From an uncultured Spirochaetaceae bacterium (GTDB lineage Bacteria > Spirochaetota > Spirochaetia > Treponematales > Treponemataceae): a stretch of 45,100 nucleotides of DNA. Below are positions 25,156-33,851 of this stretch, in pieces. How positions within the stretch are numbered: position 1 is the first letter of the stretch; each line of letters begins with the position of its first letter. A model generated the notes under the pieces. It made no database searches. It saw only the letters and a list, made by a program, of their open reading frames with translations, and was not told the origin of the DNA. Both the position numbers and the translations under genes were made by a program. The stretch spans positions 1 to 45,100 of the forward strand of contig CADBBB010000015.1 of NCBI GenBank assembly GCA_902792795.1, given 5' to 3'.

Positions 25156-25731
25156 CTATTGGGAACGCCGCGAAACGTTTGAAACGAGAGAAGCGCTCTC
25201 GCCAAGAATATCCACTTGCGCAACCACTTTAATTATATCATAATCGGGGCTGTTTGTCCTTATAAAAAAGGCGTTTTTTTGAATTTCTCCAGAGCCTTGA
25301 ATTTTCGCGATTTCCTGCCCGTCAACGTCAACAAAGCAAAAAGTCGCCAAAGCCTTTTTTTGGTCCTTGACATATTTTTCAAGGTCAAAATTTTTGTCCT
25401 GCAAACTTTTTTTTAGGGGATGAATTTTTATTTGCGCGTAGACGCTTTCGTCATAAGAAAAAGCGGAAAGTTCCAGCTCAAAGCCGGCGGCCACGGCAAG
25501 CGACGGCCGGTTGGAAAAAGTTTTTACAATGACCACGACGGCAAAGCAAAGCGCCACGGTCAAAACCTTGAACAAACCTTTTGTCGGAGCCAGCTTTCCG
25601 GCGTAATAATCTTGGACAATTTTTGGCGCGCGCTTTATCCGTTCCTCGCGATTGTAGCGGAAGACGAGGTTTTCGGAATTCTCTTCGCCGCCCGGAGAGC
25701 GCGTTTCAGGAATGTTGTCGTAAAAAGCCAT
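25156..25731 (-). CDS. Single-pass membrane protein of unknown function
   Basis: 191 residues from the ATG at 25731, with GGAGG just upstream; an apparent longer frame overlaps the lipoprotein gene and is rejected. A cytosolic N-terminus (FRYNREERIKRAPKIVQDYYAG), one membrane segment (~58-74, VLTVALCFAVVVIVKTF) and an extracytoplasmic beta-rich domain of ~115 residues. I do not recognise a domain. Position between lipoprotein genes suggests an envelope role. Confidence 0.75.
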   Translation of the reverse strand: MAFYDNIPETRSPGGEENSENLVFRYNREERIKRAPKIVQDYYAGKLAPTKGLFKVLTVALCFAVVVIVKTFSNRPSLAVAAGFELELSAFSYDESVYAQIKIHPLKKSLQDKNFDLEKYVKDQKKALATFCFVDVDGQEIAKIQGSGEIQKNAFFIRTNSPDYDIIKVVAQVDILGESASLVSNVSRRSQ

Positions 25732-25750
25732 TTCCCCTCCTCGCAAAAAA

Positions 25751-26971
25751 TCACTGGTCCACCAACGTGTCGGCGCGCCACCAAACGACCTTCGCGGACT
25801 CGCGTTCGGCAAGAAGGGCGCTGATTATGCCGGTTGGGCTCAACGAAAAGGAACTGTAAACGACGTTCTTGGCGTCGTAATTCAAGAGGCGCCTCACGAC
25901 GCGGCCTGAATCCAAATCGATGGCTTGAACCATGCAGCCTGTATCAAGGGAAATCGTGAAGAAAAGCCAACCGTTCTTTGTGACGCCTATCAAGTCGTAG
26001 GGCAAATTGTAGGTTTGCTTGGCAAAGCCGTCCGACACAGTTTCTTCGTACGGGGGAATTTCAATTCCCGCGCCAAATTTTCCTGTGGCCAAGTCGTAAG
26101 GAAAGACGACGCTCACCGGGTCGTTGATTCCGTTTTGGACTTTGCTCGCGGAATCAAGGGAAGTTTCGTAATAGTCGGCCTTTACAAAAAGGCGGCGGCT
26201 GGTCAAGTCGGGAACAAGGTTCTCTATTTCCGCGTAGCGGGAAATTCCGGGCTTGGCCTCGCCCCATTCAGGAGCGTCGGAATATTTTATCAATGTGTCA
26301 AAAAGCGGCTGGCCCGCCGCGTTGTAACAAAAAACTTCAAAGCCGTCGTGGACCACGCAAACGACGACAAGGCCGTCGTCTTGGGTCACGTAAATGTTTC
26401 GTATAAAGGGAAAGGGAGTTCCGCCAACGCCCTGCTGGCCGATGTAGTCCACAAAGGAAGACGAGTCAAATCGCAAGACCAGCTGGAGCAAAATCTTGTT
26501 GTCGGAACTTTCGCGCCGCTCCTTGGGAAGCGTTTCCGCGACGTAAATGTATTGGCGGGAGTCAAGCGCCAAAAGCGACGGCGCGTTAAAAGGATAGTCT
26601 ACGGTTTTTCGCGTGCTTACGTTCTTGGCGTTTCCGCTCCGCCTGGTGTCCGAAGAGTCAAAGAGCGGCGCCGGGTTTGTCTCCGGATTGTGGTAGAGGG
26701 TCAAAAGGTCGCCGTAGGAATTCAATCCCAATATTTTTTGGGACTCTCCGTTTGAGATGTAAAAGAAGCCGTCGCGCATGGCGATGTCGGTGTTCACGGC
26801 GCCGGTCGCGTTAAGGCCGCCGGCAAGGTTCAGCTGCTCCTCAAAGCCGCCGTAAGCCAAAGAAAAAAGTTCCTCGCGCTTTACGCTCGCCACCGCCGCG
26901 CCCTTTTTGCAAGAGGCAAGCGGAAGGACAAGCGCGACAAGCGCCGCAAAAAAAACGGTTTTGACGGACAA
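25751..26971 (-). CDS. Lipoprotein with beta-propeller-like repeats
   Basis: About 406 residues. The signal is SVKTVFFAALVALVLPLAS before Cys, a classic lipobox. Start: TTG at 26971, just after the secA stop, with GGAAGGA 9 nt upstream; an ATG at 26989 is in frame but has no Shine-Dalgarno and puts a Glu in the n-region. Repeated motifs such as IAMRDGFFYISNGES, LLALDSRQYIYVAETL, IYVTQDDGLVVVCV and VTKNGWLFFTISLDTG suggest a six- or seven-bladed propeller (NHL/6-bladed TolB-like). Treponemes carry such lipoproteins next to secA; the function is unknown. Confidence 0.8.
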   Translation of the reverse strand: MSVKTVFFAALVALVLPLASCKKGAAVASVKREELFSLAYGGFEEQLNLAGGLNATGAVNTDIAMRDGFFYISNGESQKILGLNSYGDLLTLYHNPETNPAPLFDSSDTRRSGNAKNVSTRKTVDYPFNAPSLLALDSRQYIYVAETLPKERRESSDNKILLQLVLRFDSSSFVDYIGQQGVGGTPFPFIRNIYVTQDDGLVVVCVVHDGFEVFCYNAAGQPLFDTLIKYSDAPEWGEAKPGISRYAEIENLVPDLTSRRLFVKADYYETSLDSASKVQNGINDPVSVVFPYDLATGKFGAGIEIPPYEETVSDGFAKQTYNLPYDLIGVTKNGWLFFTISLDTGCMVQAIDLDSGRVVRRLLNYDAKNVVYSSFSLSPTGIISALLAERESAKVVWWRADTLVDQ

Positions 26972-26972
26972 A

Positions 26973-29661
26973 CTACTCGTTCCTTCCATGGCACTGCTTG
27001 TATTTTTTTCCGCTTCCGCACGGGCACGGATCGTTTCGGCCCACTTTGGGGATAGTCCGTCGGACGGTGACAGAAGCGCCCTGCCTGCTCTTTTGCATAG
27101 CTCCGCCGGCGGCCTGCCTTCTCGCGGCGTCTCCGTCAAAGGAGCTCGGACGGGCGGCGGGTTGGGGAGCGGCGCCAAAGTTTTGGCCGGTCTCGTCGTG
27201 GCGCGCGTTCAAGGCGCTCATGCGGGCGGCCTCCTCGCGGCGCTGGCGCTCGGCCAAGGCTTCGGGGCTAAGCTGGATTCTAGCTTTAAAGAGGCGGGAA
27301 ATTATCGTCTGCCTGATCGAGTCAAGCATGTCGTAGAAAATGTTGAAGCCGTCAATCTTGTATTCGGTCAAGGGGTTCTTTCCGCCGTAGTTTCTGAGGC
27401 TCACGGCCTCGCGCAAGGCTTCGAGCGCCTCCAACTGGTCAAGCCACTTTTTGTCGATGGCCTGGACGTATTGGTAGCGGATGAACATGTTCAAGTTTTC
27501 TTTTCCGACAAGGGCTTCCTTTTGCGTTATGTCGTTCTGCAATTCGCTTTCAATCGCCTCAAGAGTCAGGCGCTCGGGCGGAAGCTGGAGGCCAAAGACG
27601 CTCCTAACCTGCTCGCCTATTTCCTTTTCGTTTCCCTTGCGGCCGTATTGTCCGAACAAGTCGGTCAAGAAATCCTTGGCGTTGTTGAAGACGCGGCCGC
27701 TCAAGTCATTGTCGGCCAAAATCGCGTCGCGCTGCTCGTATACCACCGAGCGCTGCTCGTTGAGAACGTCGTCGTAGTCAAGAAGGTGCTTTCGGATTTC
27801 AAAGTTGCGCTCCTCAACCTTATGCTGGGCGCGCTCGATTCCGCGGTTGAGCATCGGGTGGTCGATAGGCTCGCCCGGCTCCATTCCGATTCGGGTCATT
27901 ATGTTCTTCATGCGCTCGCCGCCAAAGAGGCGCATAAGGTCGTCGTCCATTGAAATGTAGAACTTCGAGCGGCCCGGGTCGCCCTGGCGTCCGGAGCGGC
28001 CGCGCAGCTGGTTGTCGATGCGGCGGCTTTCGTGGCGCTCGGAACCGATTACGTAAAGGCCTCCGAGGTTCTTGACTTCCTCGTAGTCCTTTTTCCACTG
28101 CTCTTTTTCTATGGCGAGCGCCTCTTCAAACTGCTCTTTTGTCGCCTGCGTTCCGGCGCGCTTGCGGGCGCGCATTTCCGGGTTTCCGCCCAGCTTGATG
28201 TCGGTTCCGCGGCCGGCCATGTTGGTGGCGATTGTGACCGCTCCCTTGGCGCCGGCTTCGGCGATGATGGCCGCTTCGCGCGCGTGGTTCTTGGCGTTCA
28301 AGACCTCGTGGCGAATTCCTTTTTTTGTGAGAAGAGCGCTAAGCCGCTCGGATTTTTCGACGGAAATCGTTCCCACCAAGACAGGCTGGCCCTTGTTGTG
28401 CGCCTCCTGAATTTCCTTGCACATGGCCTCCCACTTGTCGCTTTCGTTAAGGTAAACCTCGTCGTTTTCGTCCTTGCGCGCCACGGGGCGGTTTGTGGGA
28501 ATGGCCACGACGTCCAGCTTGTATATTTTGTTGAACTCTATCGCTTCGGTGGCCGCGGTTCCGGTCATGCCCGAAAGCTTTGTGTACATTCTAAAGAAGT
28601 TCTGGAACGTGATTGTCGCCATCGTGCGGTTTCGCTGGGCGATGCGCAAGTGTTCCTTGGCCTCAATCGCCTGGTGCAAGCCGTCTCCGTAGCGCCTTCC
28701 TTCCAAAACGCGGCCCGTGAATTCGTCTACGATTTGCACTTGGCCGTCCTTTACCAAGTAGTCCACTTCCACATGGTAAAGTTTGTGGGCGCGCAAGGCT
28801 TGGGTAAAGTAATGTATGAACTCAAAATTCTCGGAGTCAAAGACCGTGGTTCCCGCGGGAATCAAGTTGTGCTGGCGCAAAATCGCGTCTATGTGGTTCA
28901 TTCCCTTGTCGGTAAAAGACACGCGCTTGGACTTTTCGTCAAGCTTGTAGTCGCCCTGCAAGGCGGCGCGCTCTTCGGGCGTCATCTGCACTTCGTCGGG
29001 ATAGTCGTCAGTCTTGGGGTCCTTGGCCACCTCGGTAAGCTCGCCGACGTACTTGTCCACCTCGTGGTACTTGTATGTGTCGTCTTCGCCGGCGCCGCTG
29101 ATGATCAAGGGAGTGCGCGCCTCGTCAATCAAAATTGAGTCGATTTCGTCCACAACGCAAAAGTTGAAGCCGCGCTGAACCTTGCTTTCAAGGTCGATGC
29201 ACATGTTGTCGCGCAGGTAGTCAAAGCCAAATTCGTTGTTGGTTCCATAAGTGATGTCGCAAGCGTAGGCGGCCTTGCGGGCCTCGTTGTCCATGTTGGA
29301 AAGAATCGTTCCGACCGTCTGGCCCAGCAAGCCGTAGACGGGGCGCATCCACGCCGCGTCGCGCTCGGCAAGGTAGTCGTTGACGGTGACGATGTGCACG
29401 CCCTTTCCGCTCAACGAGTTTAGGTAGACGGCGGCGACGCACATCAGCCAAAGCGAAGGCGTCCACCAAAATGTCGTCGAGCGTCTTGCCTGCGGCGAGC
29501 GCTTCCTTGAATATTTTTGTCTGCTTTGCAAAGTCTTCGTCTTTGAGCGAGGCCGCCCATTCTTCGCGGGCGTTGATTGCCGCCACAATCGGGCGCAGTT
29601 TTTTTACTTCTCGGTCGTTGGCCGAACCGAATATCGCGGTTAAAATTTTGTCTACTATCAT
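26973..29661 (-). pseudogene. secA: Preprotein translocase ATPase SecA, disrupted by a ~110-bp internal deletion
   Basis: SecA drives protein export through SecYEG. The N-terminus is read from the ATG at 29661: residues 1-72 from MIVDKILTAIFG to ILVDAFALA match SecA. At 29439-29445 the frame shifts: the sequence jumps from FALA to [15 protein letters not shown]. About 39 codons that other SecA proteins have here, including the Walker A stretch MKTGEGKT, are absent, with only 7 nt in their place. Everything after is intact: [42 protein letters not shown], and the C-terminal zinc motif [14 protein letters not shown]. SecA is essential, so either the assembly lost this piece, or another secA exists. 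The rest of the gene shows no decay. Confidence 0.9.
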
Positions 29662-29670
29662 AATATTACT

Positions 29671-29699
29671 ATTATAGCGAAAAGCGGCGGTTAGCGCAA
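29671..29699 (-). promoter_or_regulatory. Promoter for secA
   Basis: Minus strand TTGCGC (29699-29694), 17 nt, TATAAT (29676-29671). It overlaps the lepB stop region. Only 9 nt separate it from the ATG at 29661, with no Shine-Dalgarno. Confidence 0.6.
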
Positions 29700-31433
29700 G
29701 AACCCTATTCTGCCCTTGGGCCAAAAGCGGAATTCGGTGGTGCCCAAGATTCTGTCGGCGGAGACCCACTGCGGCTCCATGTTTGTGTAGTAGTAGACGG
29801 AATATGGGTCGACAGCGCTCAATGGAACAAGGCGCTCCTCGTAGCTGTGCCGCATGTCCAATGAGTTGAAGCGGTTGTCGCCCATCATAAAGTAACAGTC
29901 CTGGGGAATGTAAGCCGGCGAGCCGTCGGCGGCGTTGGCGGGAAAGACCGGCATGTTGCGCCTGTCCAAGAAATTTATGTAGCTGTGCAAAAGCTGGGCG
30001 CGGAGCCACAGCCCTTGGATTTTGGGGTCCTTGGCCATCTCGGAATAGGAGACGCCCGCGTTCATAAGCTCGCAATTTTTTAGGACAAAATTTCCGACGC
30101 AAAGCTTTATCATGAGGTTCAGGCGGAAGTTTGAGTCGGAATACAAGTCGCCGCCGTATAGTCCGCCGGACATTTTTTTGTCGGCTTGCGCGATCCAGTC
30201 CGTCATAAAGGCCTTGAACCAAGCGGCGCCGGCTTCCTTGGCCGAAAGAATTTTTGTGGCGAGCGTGTAGTTTTCGCGCAAGAGGTTGAACTCGCAAAGC
30301 TCGCTTTCAGAAAGAAAGTCCGTCCGCGCTTCTTGCGTTCCGCCCGAGCCCACAAGGCGTCCAAAGCCGTCCGCGATTTTTTTGCATTCGAGCGCGCAGG
30401 CGGCCACGTCAAGGCTGTCCCGCTCCTTTTCAAAGGCGAGCATTTCCTCGTAGCCCTCTTGGTCAATCGGAAATTCCTGAATCATCCTTTTTATTTGCGC
30501 AGGCTTTTCGTTTAGGTTGTAGTTGGCCCACTTGGCGTCTTCTTTGACTGGCGCCCAGTTAGGCGAGTCCTTTGTCCGCGAGTAAAGGACGCCGTTCAGC
30601 ATCATAAGCTGCTCGCCGGGAACTCCGACCAAGCGCTTTACGAGAGGGTCGGCCTTGACTTGTCCGTTGGCGTCCACGTTCAAATTCACCGTGGTGAACG
30701 TGAGCATGTAAACGAGCTCGGAGACGACGGACTTGACTTCTTCCTTTCTTCCGCTGGAATAGTGGGGATTGCGGAATACGACAATGTCGCCGCGTTTGTA
30801 TTTTTTGAACGCGGGAAGCCCCACTTTCGTCAAGGGGAATTTTGGCCCGCTCGTGATTTTGGAAACCATCAGGCGGTCGCGTATCAAAAGCTCGGACACC
30901 ATCGATTCCGAAGGAATTTTGTAAAATTGAAAGAAGAAAATTTGAAAAAGCAAAACCATAAAGACGGCCTGCACCAAGGCGTCGGCCCAGTCCAAGGCCT
31001 CAAAGCAAAGCCACGCGGCGCCCTTGCGCTTTTGGGCCTTGCAAAATTCCGCCCAAGATGGATTGAACTTTCGGACGCGCCTCTCGGAAAAAAAACGCAA
31101 GATGGCGAGCGACGCGGCGAAAGACAAAAGCCAAAACAGGACCGAGGCCGCGTCCAGCGCGAACGACGTTCCCCTCTCGCCCGAGCGGCGCAAAATGAAG
31201 GCGATCAAGTGCGCGAAGGGCTGGTATTGCAAAAGCTTTTTGACCGCGTTGAAATTTAGGCGGGAGGCGTTTTTAAAAAGGCCAAAATACGTCGCGCAAA
31301 AAAGAGCCGCGTTAAAGGCCAGCGCGAGCGGAAAGGCAAAGGCCGCCGCGTCCAAGCCAAAATATATGTTGGAAAAAGAAAAAAGCGAGGCAAAAATCGC
31401 GTCAAGCAAAAATAAGGTTTTTAAAATATTCAT
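29691..31433 (-). CDS. lepB: Signal peptidase I with a large internal insertion
   Basis: 580 residues, about twice the usual length. SPase I cleaves signal peptides at the membrane surface. Several N-terminal membrane segments (~5-25, 30-52, 95-113, 152-170) precede the catalytic domain. Ser177 in FYKIPSESM, Lys266 in DPLVKRLVGVPGEQL and the GDN box FMMGDNRFNS (~515-524) are intact. Between the Lys box and the GDN box lies ~230 residues of predicted helical sequence instead of the usual short beta segment. The last residues FWPKGRIGFLR are typical. Its upstream region faces hpt; the -10 TAGAAT lies 8 nt before the ATG. Export function pairs naturally with secA downstream. Confidence 0.9.
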   Translation of the reverse strand: MNILKTLFLLDAIFASLFSFSNIYFGLDAAAFAFPLALAFNAALFCATYFGLFKNASRLNFNAVKKLLQYQPFAHLIAFILRRSGERGTSFALDAASVLFWLLSFAASLAILRFFSERRVRKFNPSWAEFCKAQKRKGAAWLCFEALDWADALVQAVFMVLLFQIFFFQFYKIPSESMVSELLIRDRLMVSKITSGPKFPLTKVGLPAFKKYKRGDIVVFRNPHYSSGRKEEVKSVVSELVYMLTFTTVNLNVDANGQVKADPLVKRLVGVPGEQLMMLNGVLYSRTKDSPNWAPVKEDAKWANYNLNEKPAQIKRMIQEFPIDQEGYEEMLAFEKERDSLDVAACALECKKIADGFGRLVGSGGTQEARTDFLSESELCEFNLLRENYTLATKILSAKEAGAAWFKAFMTDWIAQADKKMSGGLYGGDLYSDSNFRLNLMIKLCVGNFVLKNCELMNAGVSYSEMAKDPKIQGLWLRAQLLHSYINFLDRRNMPVFPANAADGSPAYIPQDCYFMMGDNRFNSLDMRHSYEERLVPLSAVDPYSVYYYTNMEPQWVSADRILGTTEFRFWPKGRIGFLR

Positions 31434-31468
31434 ATTGAATCATTCTAGCGCAAAAAGCCTTTTAGGTC

Positions 31469-31474
31469 TATAAT
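31469..31474 (+). promoter_or_regulatory. -10 box for hpt
   Basis: TATAAT at 31469-31474, 8 nt before the ATG at 31483. No -35 of good quality is seen at 17 nt. It sits immediately after TTAGGTCT (31462-31469), a motif also found at 32974-32981 and 41427-41434. Confidence 0.45.
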
Positions 31475-31482
31475 CATTCTTT

Positions 31483-31848
31483 ATGGAAGAATATTTGAAC
31501 CAAGAGCAAGGCTTGTCCTTTGTGGACGGCGACAAGGACCTGTACAATATGCTGCTTGACGCTTACCTTGAGGAAAATAAATTTGACTTTGGAACTTTGG
31601 ACGCGGCGATTCACAAAAAAGATTTTGAGGCCGCGGCAAAAATTGTCCACAAGACAAAGGGCGCGTCATATCAAATCGGCGCGCAAAAAATCGGCGACAT
31701 GGCGCAAGTTTTGGAAGACATTTTTCGCGGAAAGGCCGAGCCGCCCGCAAGCCAAAGAAGCGCGCAAGAACTGGAAGCGCTGGCCAATGACTTTTACGCG
31801 GCCTACCAAGCCTGCTTGGAAGAAGTTAAAAAAACGCGGACTCTATAG
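31483..31848 (+). CDS. Histidine phosphotransfer (HPt) domain protein
   Basis: 121 residues, all helical. HPt proteins carry a phosphoryl group between response regulators. The phospho-acceptor is His56 in AAKIVHKTKGASYQIGAQKIGD, the consensus H-x-x-K-G-(S/A) helix of the four-helix bundle. No sensor kinase or receiver is adjacent, so its partners are elsewhere in the genome. Flanked by its own -10 box and terminator; a single-gene unit. Confidence 0.85.
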   Translation: MEEYLNQEQGLSFVDGDKDLYNMLLDAYLEENKFDFGTLDAAIHKKDFEAAAKIVHKTKGASYQIGAQKIGDMAQVLEDIFRGKAEPPASQRSAQELEALANDFYAAYQACLEEVKKTRTL

Positions 31849-31854
31849 GCGGGT

Positions 31855-31876
31855 ACGACGGACAAGCCGTCGTTTT
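31855..31876 (+). terminator. Terminator of hpt
   Basis: ACGACGG (31855-31861), loop ACAAG, CCGTCGT (31867-31873), then TTT. 7-bp stem, 6 nt after the hpt stop. Confidence 0.7.
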
Positions 31877-31885
31877 GTTATAAGA

Positions 31886-32062
31886 AATGATACAACTGCG
31901 CTCTCACGAGCGCGGACAATCCCAGCGACGAAAATTCTCGTTTCCATAGGAAACGAGGCCTCTCAAGGTATTGCAGTCGCGCTAACGCGCTCCGCACGGC
32001 TCGCTTCCGGCTTGATGCCTGCGGCCAAGCCGTCCGCTGACGGGTCCCTCCAAGTCTTTTTT
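31886..32062. repeat. Hairpin-rich intergenic segment between hpt and tatD, possibly a second dispersed element
   Basis: Contains a chain of short perfect hairpins: GCGCTC-TCAC-GAGCGC, CGTTTCC-ATA-GGAAACG, GCGC-TAAC-GCGC, and GGCTTG-(GATGCCTGCGGC)-CAAGCC in a longer loop, followed by GACGGGTCCCTCC. The G+C content is high and it is unlike the A+T-rich spacers elsewhere. It has no resemblance to the 150-nt family. I suspect a repeat found elsewhere in the genome. It encodes no credible protein. Confidence 0.45.
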
Positions 32063-32111
32063 TTCTGCGTCCCGCCTCTTTTTGTCCGCATTTTTTAACT
32101 TCTTTCATCAC

Positions 32112-32143
32112 AAAAAAACGCGCTGTCATTGCAAAAAAGCGCG
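32112..32143 (-). terminator. Terminator of tatD (overlaps the stop)
   Basis: Minus strand CGCGC (32143-32139), 15-nt loop containing the tatD stop, GCGCG (32123-32119), then TTTTTTT (32118-32112). The 5-bp stem is short and the loop is long, so this is moderate evidence. Confidence 0.5.
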
Positions 32144-32956
32144 CAAAAAATTCTTTTCTATCGTTTCGGAAAATTCGCAAAAAGAAGGCCGCGCCTCAAA
32201 GGGACTTCCCGCCGTCCGCAATTCAAAAGCCGCTTGGTAAACGTCTGCGATTTCCGCAGGGCTTGTGGCGCGCTCGCCCCTTAGCGTTTGGTAGGGCGCG
32301 TCGGTCTCAAAGAGCAGGCGGTCAACAGGAAGCGAGCGGACGCAGGAAATCGCTTTTTTGGCGCCGTTCATAAGCGGCTTTCCAAAAGAAAAATAGGCGT
32401 TGATTCCCTTGTCCAAAAGCGAGCGCGCGTCGCTTAGAGTTCCCGCAAAGGAATGAAAGACGACGGCCTTAACTTTTTTTAGCGCGGCGGCGCGCGAAAA
32501 AATTTCTTGGATGGCTTTTCGCGCGTGGACAATCACGGGAACGGAAAAGCGCGCGGCCAATTCCAGCTGCGCGTCAAAGGCCTTTTCTTGCGCGGCGCGG
32601 TTTGCCGAAAATTCAGGGGTGAAAAAATCCAGCCCGCACTCGCCTATTGCTTGGACGCGCTTTTCTTGCAAGAGGCCTTCCAAAAACGGAAGGTTTTCCA
32701 AAAGCGGCTCCTGCGGATGCAGGCCAAAAGACTGGAGCAAAAGCGGAGACTGTTCGCAAGCCTGAGAAGCGGGCGCGCCCCGGCAATCATTTTCGTTCAA
32801 CTGGCGGACGCGCGCTTCTTGCTTCAAAAATTCATCGACAAAATGCGCGGCGGTGACGGCCCTAAAAGGCGCCTGCCACAGTTCCCCCACAGCCGCTTCC
32901 GACGGAATCAAATGAAAGTGCGCGTCGCAAAAAAACGCTAAACTATTTTTCCCCAT
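32126..32956 (-). CDS. TatD-family metal-dependent DNase
   Basis: 276 residues from the ATG at 32956. TatD proteins are TIM-barrel metal-dependent nucleases. Metal ligands: CDAHFHL (N-terminal HxH), the Glu in AIGECGLDFF, the His in VIVHARKA, the His in VVFHSFAG and the Asp in LLFETDAPY; QTLRGERATSP follows as in TatD proteins. The ATG has a promoter at 32965-32993 with an 8-nt interval and no Shine-Dalgarno; an alternative TTG at 32965 would overlap the -10. Confidence 0.88.
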   Translation of the reverse strand: MGKNSLAFFCDAHFHLIPSEAAVGELWQAPFRAVTAAHFVDEFLKQEARVRQLNENDCRGAPASQACEQSPLLLQSFGLHPQEPLLENLPFLEGLLQEKRVQAIGECGLDFFTPEFSANRAAQEKAFDAQLELAARFSVPVIVHARKAIQEIFSRAAALKKVKAVVFHSFAGTLSDARSLLDKGINAYFSFGKPLMNGAKKAISCVRSLPVDRLLFETDAPYQTLRGERATSPAEIADVYQAAFELRTAGSPFEARPSFCEFSETIEKNFLRAFLQ

Positions 32957-32964
32957 ATCCGACA

Positions 32965-32993
32965 ATTATAGTGTTAGGTCTTGTGATTGGCAA
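32965..32993 (-). promoter_or_regulatory. Promoter of tatD, probably leaderless
   Basis: Minus strand TTGCCA (32993-32988), 17 nt containing AGACCTAA, TATAAT (32970-32965), then 8 nt to the ATG at 32956. Confidence 0.6.
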
Positions 32994-33035
32994 GACTTGT
33001 TATGCTTTGATTTAAGATTGAATAGGAGGAAAAAA

Positions 33036-33251
33036 ATGGGAACCTATACATTGAAAAGCATTGGAAAAGCAAACGACTACATGACAATAGTTCGCGAAGT
33101 TGAAGACGGCTACGTCGTCCGCATCGTGCGCGACCAAGACGGCTACAACGAAATCAAGACCGACTACATCTCAAAGTCTCTCTTTGAAAGCTGCGTCCGC
33201 ACCGGCTACCTTACCAAGGTTGAGGACGCGGTAGAAGCGATCAGCGCGTAA
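33036..33251 (+). CDS. Small conserved-looking protein of unknown function
   Basis: 71 residues from the ATG at 33036, with AGGAGG at 33024-33029. A compact, charged, beta-rich sequence: MTIVREVEDGYVVRIVRDQDGYNEIKTDYIS, no membrane segment or Cys pair. Strong translation signals and a terminator make it a real gene. Codon use and composition resemble the core genes, not the A+T-rich island that begins downstream. I do not recognise a named family. Confidence 0.8.
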   Translation: MGTYTLKSIGKANDYMTIVREVEDGYVVRIVRDQDGYNEIKTDYISKSLFESCVRTGYLTKVEDAVEAISA

Positions 33252-33295
33252 CGTTGTTGGCTAGATGCCGCCGCTTATAGCTTTGCCTCGCAATC

Positions 33296-33325
33296 ATCGT
33301 CCCGCTTTCCGGGACGATTTTTTTT
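33296..33325 (+). terminator. Intrinsic terminator after the 71-residue gene
   Basis: ATCGTCCCG (33296-33304), loop CTTTC, CGGGACGAT (33310-33318), then an eight-T run. Perfect 9-bp stem; also marks the left border of the island. Confidence 0.93.
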
Positions 33326-33360
33326 GGTTACAACTATGCGCTTGTTACAGCGCGAACAAA

Positions 33361-33807
33361 CTATTCCAGCCCCAACTCTTTCTTAAAATACTGCAACGCG
33401 CAAAATCTGAATCTTGGATTTGCAGGAATGTTTGGATTGGTTTTATGACGGATTACGTCCTTCTTGTAATCCGCGACAAACTTTGAAAAAGCAAGCTTTA
33501 TTTCTCTTTCTTTGAATTTTATGTAATTGAATTCCTTGTGTTCAATTTCGGGGAATCTTGTGGAATCAATGTAATCGTCTCTGACAATCACGACCGCTTT
33601 GGTGTAATCAAGCCCAGAATTAGTCTGAGGATTGCTTTCGTAGCAATCCTTAGTTTTATGCAGATTGGTTCTTATCGGAATGGCAAATTTGCGGCCTTTA
33701 AGTTCCACAACAATGATAATATAAGGGCGAGTTTCTCCCTTGTCCATTATCTCAGAGCAGCCCTTGTATTTTTGGTAAAATAGCGAAGATAAATACCTTA
33801 ATTCCAT
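33361..33807 (-). CDS. tenpN: Type III toxin-antitoxin toxin, ToxN/AbiQ superfamily, TenpN-like endoribonuclease
   Basis: 148 residues from the ATG at 33807, AGGA ~10 nt upstream. Family-like features: ELRYLSSLFYQKYKGCSEIMDKGETRPYI at the N-terminus, VVELKGRKFAIPIRTNLHK (FAIPxRxNxxHK core), GLDYTKAVVIVRDDYI, and a C-terminal helix KFVADYKKDVI. These are the positions where TenpN-type toxins agree with each other as I know them. Such toxins cleave their own repeat-RNA precursor and cellular mRNAs, and are neutralised by forming a complex with antitoxin RNA. The gene sits directly after a repeat-RNA plus terminator, the defining type III layout. Base composition is A+T-rich, unlike the core. 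Identification as TenpN rather than CptN or ToxN is a judgement from motifs. Confidence 0.85.
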   Translation of the reverse strand: MELRYLSSLFYQKYKGCSEIMDKGETRPYIIIVVELKGRKFAIPIRTNLHKTKDCYESNPQTNSGLDYTKAVVIVRDDYIDSTRFPEIEHKEFNYIKFKEREIKLAFSKFVADYKKDVIRHKTNPNIPANPRFRFCALQYFKKELGLE

Positions 33808-33821
33808 TTTTATTCCTAAAG

Positions 33822-33851
33822 AAAAAGCCCTGCAGCGCAAACCACAGGGCT
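33822..33851 (-). terminator. Terminator between antitoxin RNA and toxin gene
   Basis: Minus strand AGCCCTG (33851-33845), 12-nt loop, CAGGGCT (33832-33826), TTTTT. Limits toxin expression relative to RNA, as in other type III loci. Confidence 0.85.

Noticed and set aside
25925..26755. 276-codon plus-strand frame inside the propeller-like lipoprotein gene
   Set aside because: Antisense shadow with no motifs; the minus frame has a signal peptide and operon context.
28032..29138. 368-codon plus-strand frame inside secA
   Set aside because: Antisense shadow of well-conserved SecA sequence.
29221..30297. 358-codon minus-strand frame spanning lepB and secA
   Set aside because: Only its 29446-29661 part is real (the SecA N-terminus); the rest is out of frame with lepB and past the deletion.
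31520..32098. 192-codon frame running through hpt into the hairpin-rich spacer
   Set aside because: Out of frame with the HPt protein; the spacer is structured non-coding DNA.
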